Source: Aquidulcibacter sp.
GTDB lineage: Bacteria; Pseudomonadota; Alphaproteobacteria; Caulobacterales; Aquidulcibacteraceae
Length of the DNA stretch: 64,000 nucleotides
NCBI RefSeq assembly: GCF_020253525.1
Contig: NZ_JADCBK010000027.1
Coordinates: forward strand, 1 to 64,000
Reading direction: 5' to 3'
Position numbers and translations under genes: made by a program. Positions 15,633-24,110 of the stretch are shown here, in pieces; position 1 is the stretch's first letter; every line of letters starts with the position of its first letter. Under the pieces are notes generated by a model. The model saw only the letters and a program-made list of their open reading frames with translations. It had not been told where the DNA came from and searched no databases.

Positions 15633-16860
15633 GGCGGGCTCGCAAAGTTGAGGCCCAACGGCGCGAATTGCGCAGCATGAAGGAGAAGGCGATCAAAGCA
15701 GCAAAGCTGGTCCAAACCCACTCGCGCCAAGCCGAATGGCTAAAGCCCCAATTGAGGGCAAGGAACGTTAACCCGCCGACGAGGGCAGATGCGGCGATCC
15801 GATGTCGGCCAAAGACCCGGATCGCGACACCCCCTGCCAAAACAATCGTCACCGAGGCGAGCAAAGCCCCAATCCCGCCGGTCTCCAGCCAGATATGCAT
15901 GGGCGCTGCATGGGGGTGGAGCTGGATAATGGGCCATTCAAACCCGCCATACATGATCGGCGTATCAAACGTGCTGCCAGCCCCCAACCCCCAACCTGTC
16001 AGGGGCTTCTGCGCAATATAGCCAGATGCGGTCTCCCACATTTGCGCCCGTCGCCCATAGGATAAGGGCATTTTGTCCCCGGGCAGCAGCTTGAAGGCGA
16101 GATTGGCCAGGGTGGGGTAAATCAAGGGCGCTGCCGCAATCAACGTGGCCGCACCACCGCTAACCAGCGCTAAAGCGGTACGGGGAAAGCTCAATGCAAA
16201 CACGGCCGCGATGGTGCCCAGAACCATGCCGACCGCATTGATGTCGGTGCCAAATTGTAAGGATACAAAGATCGCGAGCCCAACTAAGGCAAAGCGGATG
16301 CGCGCATCCGACATTTGTTGATAGAGGCACGCATAGGCAACCCAAAACAGGGTCAGGGTTGCTGAAGCTGCGCGCCCCATATCGCCCGCAATCTCCAAAG
16401 GCTCTTTTTCGGGCGAGGCAAACCGGTTCATCGCATAGTGGCTAATCGCTTCACTGGCTTGGATACCAAGCGATAGAAAGACCCCGGCAATGATTGCACG
16501 CTGGGCCAATAGCCGGTCCTCCCCTCGACAGGCACAGACCGCCCAAATACCAATGGGTGCCAAGACACAAACCGCAGCCAGCCTGCGAACTGTCTCTTCC
16601 GCCAAAGCCGGGGCCGGCGACCAAAGCGAGGTCGACAATACCCAAAGGGCAAACAAGAATAAGCACAACCAGGTCTCGCCGTGCTTTTTAAGGGCCTTAA
16701 CAAAGGCCTGATCTAAAGGCTTTCCTTGCGCCGACAGGCCGTAAATCAAGCCCCATAGGCCCGCAATCCCTAAGCTCATCGCCAGACCCGAAACACCGGT
16801 ACCGGCAAAAAAGCCAAAGGCAATGCCAAAGGCCCCCGCGATTTTTGCGCGAGGGTCCAT
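15622..16860 (-). CDS. O-antigen ligase/polymerase family membrane protein
   Basis: About 412 residues from the ATG at 16860, with ten or more membrane helices. The large periplasmic loop contains the Wzy_C/WaaL-type segment RRAQMWETASGYIAQKPLTGWGLGAGS. It continues to LHPHAAPMHIWLETGGIGALL, where a histidine before LETGG is usual. It either ligates polysaccharide to lipid A-core or polymerises repeats. The track extends to GTG 16932 inside thrS, and TTG at 16899 (overlapping the thrS stop) is another possible start. It follows thrS directly and is cotranslated with the GT2 gene downstream. Confidence 0.83.
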   Translation of the reverse strand: MDPRAKIAGAFGIAFGFFAGTGVSGLAMSLGIAGLWGLIYGLSAQGKPLDQAFVKALKKHGETWLCLFLFALWVLSTSLWSPAPALAEETVRRLAAVCVLAPIGIWAVCACRGEDRLLAQRAIIAGVFLSLGIQASEAISHYAMNRFASPEKEPLEIAGDMGRAASATLTLFWVAYACLYQQMSDARIRFALVGLAIFVSLQFGTDINAVGMVLGTIAAVFALSFPRTALALVSGGAATLIAAAPLIYPTLANLAFKLLPGDKMPLSYGRRAQMWETASGYIAQKPLTGWGLGAGSTFDTPIMYGGFEWPIIQLHPHAAPMHIWLETGGIGALLASVTIVLAGGVAIRVFGRHRIAASALVGGLTFLALNWGFSHSAWREWVWTSFAALIAFSFMLRNSRRWASTLRARRVD

Positions 16861-16895
16861 CCGGCGAACAGAATTGTGGCCTAGGGGGGCAGCAC

Positions 16896-18872
16896 TCAAG
16901 CAAGAGTCTCTTTCAGGTCCGGGGGTAAACACTCTGCCGTCAAGATCGCAATTGCTTCATCCAGCGTCATGATCTCTTGGGCTTGGCTGCCAAAGCGACG
17001 CAAAGCAACTTTGCCCTCTTCGGCTTCACGACGGCCCACAACGGCCATAACAGGCACTTTGGCGAGGGAATGTTCGCGCACTTTGTAATTGATCTTTTCG
17101 TTGCGTAGGTCGGTTTCCACGCGAATACCTGCCTGCTTAAAGCGGGCAGCCACTTCCTGCCCATAAGCATCGGCTTCTGAGGTAATGGTCGCAACCACCG
17201 CTTGGACCGGAGCCAGCCAGGTTGGCAGAGCACCGGAATAGTTTTCGATCATAATCCCGATAAAGCGCTCAAACGTGCCGAATACCGCCCGGTGCAACAT
17301 CACCGGACGATGCTTCTGGCCATCTTCACCAGTGTAAACCGCATCCAGACGTTCAGGCAGCACATAGTCCAATTGGAACGTACCGCACTGCCAGGTCCGG
17401 CCGATGGCGTCGGTCAGATGGAACTCGAGCTTCGGCCCATAAAAGGCCCCATCGCCTTCGGCGATGACGAAATCGACACCAACACTGGTCAAGGCATCGG
17501 CCAAGGCCTTTTCGGCCTTATCCCACGTCTCGTCACTGCCCGCCCGCTTTTCAGGGCGCGTCGCCAAGCGGTAATGGATATTGGTCAGCCCACAAGCGGT
17601 ATAAGCGCGATTGAACAAGTTCAAAAAGCGCTTGGTCTCGTCGCCAATCTGATCTTCGCGACAGAAAATGTGCGCATCATCTTGCGTCATCTGGCGAACC
17701 CGCATCAGGCCATGCAAAGCGCCATTGGCCTCATTGCGGTGGCAACAGCCAAACTCTGCCATGCGGATCGGCAGGTCGCGATAGCTGCGCTGGTCGGACT
17801 TGAAAATCTGGATATGGGCCGGGCAATTCATCGGCTTTAGGGCCAAGAGATCGGCTTCACCAGAGAAAATGGGGGCACCTTCTTCGACAGAAGGGGCTTC
17901 ATCGGGCACCACGAACATATTCTCGCGGAACTTCTCCCAATGGCCCGATTGCTCCCAGAATTTAGAGGCCAGAAGCTGAGGCGTCTTCACTTCCACATAG
18001 CCATCGGCATCGAGTTGGCGGCGGATAAAGGCCTCTAGCGTGCGCCAAATCATATAGCCTTTGGGGTGCCAGAAGACCGAACCTTGCGCCTCTTCTTGGA
18101 AATGGAACAGATCAAGCGCCTTGCCGATCTTGCGGTGGTCGCGCTTTTCGGCCTCTTCCAAGCGCATCAAATGATCCGCCAATTGCTTATCGTCGGCCCA
18201 AGCCGTGCCATAAATGCGTTGTAGCTGTGGGTTCTTGGGGTCGCCACGCCAATAGGCACCGGCAAGCTTCATCAGCTTAAAGGCTTTGCCCAAGCGGCCG
18301 GTAGACGGCAAATGCGGGCCGCGGCATAAATCCTTCCAGCTATCGCCTTGGCGATAGACGGTGATGACCTCCCCCGGGGGGATGATGTCGTCGATGATAT
18401 TGGCCTTGAAGGTCTCGCCAATCTCATTGAAATGCGCGATGGCCGCATCGCGGTCCATTTCCTCGCGCACGATAGGAAGATCGGCATCGACAATCTCGCG
18501 CATGCGCTTTTCAATGGCTTCAAAATCGTCGGTGGAAAATTTTTCTTCGCGGTAGAAGTCGTAATAGAAGCCATCTTCCACCGTGGGCCCGATCGTGACT
18601 TGCGTACCGGGGAATAGCTCTTGCACCGCTTGGGCCAGCACATGGGCGGTGTCATGGCGCAGAACTTCCAAGCCATCGGCGCTGTCTCGCGTCACCAGCT
18701 CGAACTTGCCGCCATGGTCAAGCGGGCGGCTTAAATCCCACCATTGACCATCGATTTTGGCGGCCACGACTTTCTTGGCAAGCGATTTGGAAATGCCTTC
18801 AGCGATGGCCAAAGGCGTAATCTTTGGCTCATAGGGGCGAACGGCACCGTCGGGAAATTCTAAGTGGATCAT
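16896..18872 (-). CDS. thrS: Threonyl-tRNA synthetase
   Basis: Charges tRNA-Thr. The 658-residue protein has the full architecture: TGS domain (1-65), editing domain with [11 protein letters not shown], class II catalytic core with [11 protein letters not shown] and [15 protein letters not shown], and a C-terminal anticodon-binding domain ([17 protein letters not shown]). The editing and zinc-binding residues expected for bacterial ThrS appear present. The next gene upstream on the strand is yidD, 24 bases away. Confidence 0.97.
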   Translation of the reverse strand: MIHLEFPDGAVRPYEPKITPLAIAEGISKSLAKKVVAAKIDGQWWDLSRPLDHGGKFELVTRDSADGLEVLRHDTAHVLAQAVQELFPGTQVTIGPTVEDGFYYDFYREEKFSTDDFEAIEKRMREIVDADLPIVREEMDRDAAIAHFNEIGETFKANIIDDIIPPGEVITVYRQGDSWKDLCRGPHLPSTGRLGKAFKLMKLAGAYWRGDPKNPQLQRIYGTAWADDKQLADHLMRLEEAEKRDHRKIGKALDLFHFQEEAQGSVFWHPKGYMIWRTLEAFIRRQLDADGYVEVKTPQLLASKFWEQSGHWEKFRENMFVVPDEAPSVEEGAPIFSGEADLLALKPMNCPAHIQIFKSDQRSYRDLPIRMAEFGCCHRNEANGALHGLMRVRQMTQDDAHIFCREDQIGDETKRFLNLFNRAYTACGLTNIHYRLATRPEKRAGSDETWDKAEKALADALTSVGVDFVIAEGDGAFYGPKLEFHLTDAIGRTWQCGTFQLDYVLPERLDAVYTGEDGQKHRPVMLHRAVFGTFERFIGIMIENYSGALPTWLAPVQAVVATITSEADAYGQEVAARFKQAGIRVETDLRNEKINYKVREHSLAKVPVMAVVGRREAEEGKVALRRFGSQAQEIMTLDEAIAILTAECLPPDLKETLA

Positions 18873-18896
18873 CGGAGTTACTGCCAGAGTGGTATT

Positions 18897-19271
18897 TCAA
18901 AGAGAAGCTTGATGCGGGGTAGCTTGACTGTTGGGAGGTGCCCCTGTCGCGTCAGGATCGGCCGGGCGGGCGCCCAATTTCCAATCCCCATAACGCCACG
19001 GCGTGAAGGCTGAGACCGCCTCACAGGTTATAGGCGCTGGATCATAGCCAGAGCCCCCACCAGGTCGACATCGACAAAGTCGCGCCAGCCCCATCCAAGA
19101 CCCACGCCAGGCCCCAAATTGACGGACACAATCGGCGGCATAGTCAGAGCATGTCGGCAGATACCGACACTGCTGACCAATCAGCGGCGACAAGGTGACC
19201 TTGTAAACGCGCTGCGCGGCCAAAAGCACCCGTGCCGGTACAGAGAGGGTCGTTGGTCTTGCCATGATCAT
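18897..19271 (-). CDS. yidD: Membrane protein insertion efficiency factor YidD
   Basis: A 124-residue peripheral membrane protein that aids YidC-dependent insertion. The conserved core [29 protein letters not shown] with three cysteines and then [20 protein letters not shown] matches the family. Residues after about 85 are a variable tail. Here it lies between thrS and an IscU-like gene rather than between rnpA and yidC at 55.7 kb. That placement is usual in many alphaproteobacteria. Confidence 0.93.
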   Translation of the reverse strand: MIMARPTTLSVPARVLLAAQRVYKVTLSPLIGQQCRYLPTCSDYAADCVRQFGAWRGSWMGLARLCRCRPGGGSGYDPAPITCEAVSAFTPWRYGDWKLGARPADPDATGAPPNSQATPHQASL

Positions 19272-19504
19272 TGCCAGCGGCGTCGGGTGTCTGTGAAAAA
19301 GCCAGACGCGCTCTATCCAGTGCCTAATCTCAGGGGGAGGGAGAGAAGTCTTTGTCGAACAGTCAGGCAGGGAGAAAACTTGCCGCAGCGAAGCGCCCTG
19401 CCGCGCTTCGCCGGCTTTAGTCAGTAGTCAAATGGGCAACCTGAAGTGCAAACATCATAGGTCTCTTTACCCTGACATGGGGGGCCTTGTCACCACCCCT
19501 TGCG

Positions 19505-19954
19505 TCAGATTTCCCCGGCGGCAGTTTGATGGGCAAGGGCACGATCGACAGCTTCAACCGCGGCGTCAAATGCCAACAGGGCTGAGGTGTGGCGCGGCGC
19601 ATAATCGCGCACCGCCTCGAGGTAACGTAACTCCCAGAAACGTCCGGTAGGTGCTGGTCCATGCTCTTTCAGCATGGCCTTGAACGCATCGCGTGCGGCC
19701 CGGATCTCCTGCGGGCTTGCCCCAACAATGTGACGCATCAAAATGCTGGCACTGGCTTGCCCCAGAGCACAGGCTTTTGGCTCAATCCCTGCTGCCGAGA
19801 CCTGACCATCCTGCAGACACACATCCACCTCAATCTCTGACCCGCATAAGCGCGAGACGCGATGAGATCGCCCATCGGGGCTTGCTAGCAGTCCGACAAG
19901 GGGAATATCGGCCGCAAGCTCTAACACGCGCGCAGAATAAAGATCTTGGCTCAT
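19505..19954 (-). CDS. IscU/NifU-N-like iron-sulfur scaffold family protein
   Basis: A 149-residue relative of the IscU scaffold (LYSARVLELAADIPLVG..., SRLCGSEIEVDV, EPKACALGQASASILM). C37 and C62 align with two cluster ligands, but the third position reads RHTSALL, so a threonine (T123) replaces the usual cysteine. The aspartate after CG in IscU is also changed (CGSE). Classic cluster building is therefore doubtful; the group is common in alphaproteobacteria beside yidD and thrS and its role is not settled. The 234-base gap to yidD holds no gene. Confidence 0.85.
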   Translation of the reverse strand: MSQDLYSARVLELAADIPLVGLLASPDGRSHRVSRLCGSEIEVDVCLQDGQVSAAGIEPKACALGQASASILMRHIVGASPQEIRAARDAFKAMLKEHGPAPTGRFWELRYLEAVRDYAPRHTSALLAFDAAVEAVDRALAHQTAAGEI

Positions 19955-20058
19955 CGTGCTAACATAGGGATTTGTTGAAGGGTTAAAAGGCCGTCCGTGT
20001 GTGGGATGTGCGGCAGGCAGAGCCTGCGCCTCTGCCTTCTAGATAGAAAAGCCTTGAA

Positions 20059-20152
20059 CGATGGTATCCCGGACGGCGCAGCCGATCCGGGATACCCTTA
20101 CGCAAAGTCCCCCAAGGTCCCCGCCCGCAGCTCACGCTTCGGCGGGGATGAC
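20059..20152 (-). repeat. Dispersed 92-base repeat, copy 2 (inverted)
   Basis: Reading the minus strand gives GTCATCCCCGCC, a stem-loop, CGGGGACCTTGGGGGACTTTGCG, and a second hairpin GGTATCCCGGA/TCCGGGATACC, in the same order as 528-619. The outer ends are less symmetric than in copy 1. It lies between the IscU-like and TraB/GumN genes. A third hairpin (GCAGGC-AGA-GCCTGC, around 20013) flanks it. Confidence 0.75.
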
Positions 20153-20172
20153 GGGGGGAGATGTTGACGGCC

Positions 20173-21102
20173 TTACTTCGTTTCAATCCGGCTCGAGGAG
20201 ATGCCCTTTTGCTTCAAGAAGGCCTGTACGCTGTCAGGGCCGCTTAAATGGCCGGCACCCACGGCGACAAAGACGGTACCGGGCTTAGCCATCCGGGCGG
20301 CGATCCAATCGGCCCAACGCTGGTTGCGATCGGCCAAGATGAGTTTGGCAAGTTCAGGCTGGGTACGCAGGCTTGTATTCATCAGATCGCCCAGCTTGTC
20401 CGCATTACCGGTCTTCCAAGCGTCGACCATGTCGGTCAGCATGGTTGTGGCTTGGTCCCAGTCTTCAATGGTTGAGACCAGCATCGCCTTTTGTTGGGCA
20501 TCGGTCAGATTGGCGAAGAAGCCAACTTGTTCGGCACCGGTTTCAAAGCCTTCCACGGGCTTGTTTGCTGCACGGGCCAAGCTATCCAGCGTCTTGTCCA
20601 CCCCCTGGTTGGGGTCCAGGCCAAGCTTTTGATAGAGGCTGAGTGACAGAATAAGGCTGGCCATCCAAGGCCGCATTTGTTGGATCGCTTGGGGAGGGAA
20701 GCCACTTTGGGCGATAATGGAGCTGAGCCCTGTCTTCTGGGCTTCGGTCAAGCCATCAAAAAGCGTCTTTCCGGCTGGCAATTGGCCCTTTGTGGCCATC
20801 AGATTGGCGATGACGGGGCCTTCGGCTTCCAGATTTGCGATCTCTAAGCGCAAGGTGTCGGAACTTTCAAAGGCGGCTTTTACCTTGCCATGGTTCCAGT
20901 CCACGTCAGGGGCCATCAGATGGAAGGTTCCGAACAGATAGATGGTGGTATCGCTGTCCTTCACCACCCACAGGGCTGGGGTAGCTTTTTGGCTGGCAGG
21001 TGCCGCCGCAGGTGCTTTGGCCGGTTGGGCCATCGCCATCGGGGCTTGAAACAGAGCAATGCCCAAAGCCGACGCGGCGACCAGGAGAGTCTTCTTTATC
21101 AT
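20173..21102 (-). CDS. Secreted TraB/GumN family protein
   Basis: About 309 residues. The track starts at 21114; the ATG at 21102 has AGGA five bases upstream and begins a signal peptide (MIKKTLLVAASALGIALFQAPMAMA). The mature protein has LWVVKDSDTTIYLFGTFHLM near the start and FVAVGAGHLSGPDSVQAFLKQKG near the end, the two conserved histidine-containing motifs of the TraB/GumN (PrgY) fold. These are suspected metalloproteases or peptide-binding proteins; the substrate is unknown. Confidence 0.85.
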   Translation of the reverse strand: MIKKTLLVAASALGIALFQAPMAMAQPAKAPAAAPASQKATPALWVVKDSDTTIYLFGTFHLMAPDVDWNHGKVKAAFESSDTLRLEIANLEAEGPVIANLMATKGQLPAGKTLFDGLTEAQKTGLSSIIAQSGFPPQAIQQMRPWMASLILSLSLYQKLGLDPNQGVDKTLDSLARAANKPVEGFETGAEQVGFFANLTDAQQKAMLVSTIEDWDQATTMLTDMVDAWKTGNADKLGDLMNTSLRTQPELAKLILADRNQRWADWIAARMAKPGTVFVAVGAGHLSGPDSVQAFLKQKGISSSRIETK

Positions 21103-21171
21103 CATATTCCTCATGTAGGTTAAAGTGAGAGGGGAGGTGAAACAGGGTTTGGTGCGGGCTGGCTTCAGGCA

Positions 21172-21624
21172 CTATTTGCGCTTCAGCCACATCTGGGCCC
21201 AAATTGCGAAATAGCTCGCAAGAAGGATCACCATGGCCACGCCCATGCCCGCAGCAAAGGCGTGTGTTTTGGTGCCCAGCAGGTTTTCTAAGCTGGGGAG
21301 TTGAAAGTCCGGAAAGCCGACGAGAGCGGTAACCGGGACAAAGCAGATCGAAATGGTGATGACAGAGCCCCAATAATAAGCGACTTCATGGGTGTGGCGG
21401 GCCAGCTCATCGAGAAGATTGGTATAGTGGATGGTCGCTGCCACACCTACGATCACGGCGAGACATAAAAGCCCGACAAAAAGGGCTGTCGGTCCGTTTC
21501 CAGCGCTGAATGGGATGAAGAAACCAACCACCGCGCCAACAAGCAGGGAACCGCCGATGTAGAAATTGAGCTTGGTCTGCCGCGACCATTTTGTCTTATG
21601 AGGGGAAGGAGATTGTTCGTTCAT
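21172..21624 (-). CDS. Small membrane protein of the HTH-membrane operon, unknown
   Basis: A 150-residue protein with four hydrophobic helices (about residues 22-40, 46-64, 84-103 and 124-144), a polar N-terminus and a basic end MWLKRK. I do not recognise the family. Its start overlaps the stop of the preceding HTH gene by four bases, so they are cotranslated. It would be membrane-located, perhaps as part of a sensor or transport unit with the 22531-21812 protein. Confidence 0.7.
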   Translation of the reverse strand: MNEQSPSPHKTKWSRQTKLNFYIGGSLLVGAVVGFFIPFSAGNGPTALFVGLLCLAVIVGVAATIHYTNLLDELARHTHEVAYYWGSVITISICFVPVTALVGFPDFQLPSLENLLGTKTHAFAAGMGVAMVILLASYFAIWAQMWLKRK

Positions 21625-21815
21625 GGATTGTCCTCGAAGATCGCTTCGATCGGCAGGCCAAACAGGCGCGCAATTTTGAAGGCTAGGGGCAAAGAGGGGT
21701 CGTATTTCCCGGTCTCCAAGGCATTGATCGTCTGGCGGGAAACGTCGAGTGCGTCGGCGAGATCAGATTGCGACCAATCCCGCTCCGCACGGAGGACTTT
21801 GAGACGGTTTTTCAT
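21621..21815 (-). CDS. Small XRE-family HTH regulator (YgzD/YozG-like)
   Basis: A 64-residue protein that is almost entirely a helix-turn-helix: MKNRLKVLRAERDWSQSDLADALDVSRQTINALETGKYDPSLPLAFKIARLFG. The ATG at 21815 overlaps the upstream membrane-protein stop by four bases, and its own stop overlaps the downstream gene. The 21914 start in the track is false. Tiny regulators of this type are usually encoded next to membrane proteins of unknown function. A repeated TTGTCA site lies upstream of the operon and is a candidate target. Confidence 0.88.
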   Translation of the reverse strand: MKNRLKVLRAERDWSQSDLADALDVSRQTINALETGKYDPSLPLAFKIARLFGLPIEAIFEDNP

Positions 21816-22531
21816 GCGTCTTCTGGTTCCTCCATGGTGAGCATGTTGGGGTCGCGGATTCCCGAGACAATGCCGTACACGACAAGATAGACCGACTGAT
21901 AGATGACAAGCCAATCAAAGCCCGAAATGCCTTCGATAAGCCCAAGCTTTGCTGCGCCCATTTCGACACAAACGCCCAGGAGAACAACAAAGGCGGATAA
22001 AGCACTGGCTTCTACCCAAATCGCACGGAAGAATTCGTCAAAGCTGATCCATACGCGATAGGCACACCATCCCATCAAACAGACCCCAATAACGATCAGG
22101 CTCTGGAACATGATGGGTTGGCTGAGCCCCACTTTGGGAAAGGCGTCGAGGAACACAAGGACCCCAAATGCCAGACTATAGCCCACATAAAAGAGGGCGA
22201 GTGAGGAGAAGGCCCGGCGTGAGCTTGGGTTATCGCCCAAGCCTCCCGTTAAAATCCGATTGCGCGCAATCTTCTTATTCACGGTCGCCAAGCCAAATAG
22301 GCCCGCACTGATCAGATAGATGATCAAAAGGAGCACACCGATGAAGCTACTGAGTGAGGGGGCAAACCCAATTTCTGCCAAGAAGAAGCCGACCCGGCCT
22401 TCTTCAAACTCACGGACCCAGCCACCCACAAAATAGCCGAAAATGCCGCCAGCAAATGCAATTCCCATTACGCTAAGAAGGAATTTCCCTAAGCTTTTGG
22501 TACGAGATTTTTGAGGTACGACATCTGTCAT
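21812..22531 (-). CDS. Multi-helix membrane protein, first gene of the HTH-membrane operon
   Basis: A 239-residue protein (start at ATG 22531; the track's 22591 start runs through the repeat array). Five or six membrane segments: about residues 14-32, 55-78, 105-128, 132-150, 170-192 and 205-225. No motif is recognised. The C-terminus GIRDPNMLTMEEPEDA is acidic. It is followed with four-base overlaps by the HTH and another membrane gene, so the three form one unit. Confidence 0.7.
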   Translation of the reverse strand: MTDVVPQKSRTKSLGKFLLSVMGIAFAGGIFGYFVGGWVREFEEGRVGFFLAEIGFAPSLSSFIGVLLLIIYLISAGLFGLATVNKKIARNRILTGGLGDNPSSRRAFSSLALFYVGYSLAFGVLVFLDAFPKVGLSQPIMFQSLIVIGVCLMGWCAYRVWISFDEFFRAIWVEASALSAFVVLLGVCVEMGAAKLGLIEGISGFDWLVIYQSVYLVVYGIVSGIRDPNMLTMEEPEDA

Positions 22532-22551
22532 GTCAGGTTTCCTTGCTATTA

Positions 22552-22624
22552 TGACAAGGACACTTGTCACACATTGGCAAAGTTTTGTCAAGCACCCTTG
22601 TCAAAAAGACAGGAGTGCTTGTCA
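22552..22624. promoter_or_regulatory. Array of TTGTCA sites upstream of the HTH-membrane operon
   Basis: CTTGTCA or TTTGTCA begins at 22563, 22584, 22597 and 22618, and the inverse TGACAAG lies at 22552. The first inverse pair forms a perfect palindrome TGACAAG-GACA-CTTGTCA. Two pairs of direct copies are spaced by exactly 21 bases, two turns of DNA. The array ends about 20 bases before the operon start at 22531 and reaches the 3' end of glpK. It is probably an operator for the small HTH protein. Confidence 0.6.
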
Positions 22625-22643
22625 GTGCGTTGAATCTAGAGGC

Positions 22644-24110
22644 TTATGCGAGCACGCGCTTCAGCGCATCAGCCCAGCCGCTGAGGCGGGTTTGGCGGAT
22701 GTTTGCAGCCATGGCGGGGTTAAAGCGCTCAACTTGGCCGCGCATGATGGCTGCTTCTTCGAGCGAGCCATAAAGCCCACAGCCGACGCCTGCGAGCATG
22801 GCGGCACCCAAGGCCGTTGTCTCGATAAAGTGGGGGCGCTCCACATCAATGGCGAGGATATCGGCCAGATCTTGTGCCATCCAATCGTTAGCAACCATGC
22901 CGCCATCAATGCGCACTTCGGCCCAATCGGCCCCATCGGCGGCAAAGGCGGTCTTCAGGTCATAGGTCTGATGGGCCATGGCTTCGAGGGCTGCGCGAAC
23001 GACATGGGCCTTCTTGGCCGAGAAGCTGAGGCCATGGATCGCGCCGCGCGCATGGGGTTGCCAATGGGGGGCGCCAAGGCCCGAGAGGGCAGGGACGAGA
23101 TAGACCCCGCCATTGTCTGTTACGCTGCGGGCAAGGCCTTCGGAGTCTGAAGCCCGTTCGAGTAGGCCCAAATCATCGCGCAGCCATTGCATCAGGCTTC
23201 CGGCAACAAAGACGGAGCCTTCCAAGGCATAATGGCGCACACCGTCTAATTGCCATGCGATGGTGGCCAGCAAGCGGTTCTTGGATTGGGGCAGGGTTCG
23301 CCCGGTCTGGGTCAGTACAAAGGCCCCCGTGCCAAAAGTTGCCTTGGTCTGGCCGGGTTGCAGGCAAGCTTGGCCGATGGTGGCGGCTTGTTGGTCGCCG
23401 GCCATGCCCGAAATGGCAATCGCGCCGCCGAACAGCTCTGGCAAAGTCTGGCCTAAGGGTCCGGCGCAATCGACAATCTGGGGCAGAATGGCGCGCGGCA
23501 CCCCGAACAGGTCACACAAGCCATCATCCCAGCCCGCACTGCCAATCGCCATCAGCGCGGTGCGCGAGGCATTGGTGGCATCAGAAATATGGGCCCCACC
23601 TGTCAAGCGATAGACGAGATAGCTTTCAATCGTGCCAACTGCCAGCTTGTCACCCGCCGCCTTGAGCTGCGGCCAATGGCTCAAAGCCCAGCCGATCTTG
23701 GAGCCAGAGAAATAGGGGTCGAGCAAGAGGCCTGTCTTTGCCTGCACAATCGCCTCTTGGCCTTGGTCCTTCAGGGCCTGACACATGTCGGCGGTACGTC
23801 GGTCTTGCCACACAATGGCGGGGGCCAAAGGCTTGCCCGTTGTCTTGTCCCAAAACACGATGGTCTCGCGCTGATTGGTGATGCCAATGCCCGCAATCGC
23901 CGAAGCCCCACCGGCCTTGGTCACCATTTCTTGGGCGCAGGCGAGTGTTAGGGTCCAAATCTCTTCCGCATCATGCTCGACCAGACCGGGGGCAGGATAA
24001 TGCTGGGTCAAGGGCCTTTGTGCGCTGCCAAGACAGGTGCCATCGGCTGCAAACAGCATCACGCGGGTTGAGGTGGTGCCTTCATCAATAACAAGGATCT
24101 TGCCGCTCAT
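22644..24110 (-). CDS. glpK: Glycerol kinase
   Basis: Phosphorylates glycerol to sn-glycerol 3-phosphate with ATP. A 488-residue FGGY-family protein: DEGTTSTR (9-16) for phosphate binding. The glycerol-contact residues match the E. coli enzyme: R81 and E82 in TNQRE, W101, Y133, and D239 in AGDQQAA. Its ATG overlaps the stop of the symporter gene as ATGA, so the two are cotranslated. No glpF, glpD or glpR is adjacent. The link to the symporter and alpha-galactosidase suggests glycerol comes from a galactoside. Confidence 0.95.
   Translation of the reverse strand: MSGKILVIDEGTTSTRVMLFAADGTCLGSAQRPLTQHYPAPGLVEHDAEEIWTLTLACAQEMVTKAGGASAIAGIGITNQRETIVFWDKTTGKPLAPAIVWQDRRTADMCQALKDQGQEAIVQAKTGLLLDPYFSGSKIGWALSHWPQLKAAGDKLAVGTIESYLVYRLTGGAHISDATNASRTALMAIGSAGWDDGLCDLFGVPRAILPQIVDCAGPLGQTLPELFGGAIAISGMAGDQQAATIGQACLQPGQTKATFGTGAFVLTQTGRTLPQSKNRLLATIAWQLDGVRHYALEGSVFVAGSLMQWLRDDLGLLERASDSEGLARSVTDNGGVYLVPALSGLGAPHWQPHARGAIHGLSFSAKKAHVVRAALEAMAHQTYDLKTAFAADGADWAEVRIDGGMVANDWMAQDLADILAIDVERPHFIETTALGAAMLAGVGCGLYGSLEEAAIMRGQVERFNPAMAANIRQTRLSGWADALKRVLA

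Noticed and set aside
18897-19271. yidD separate from rnpA-yidC as a rearrangement
   Set aside because: The IscU-like / yidD / thrS order is, to my knowledge, common in alphaproteobacteria, so it is not a local anomaly.
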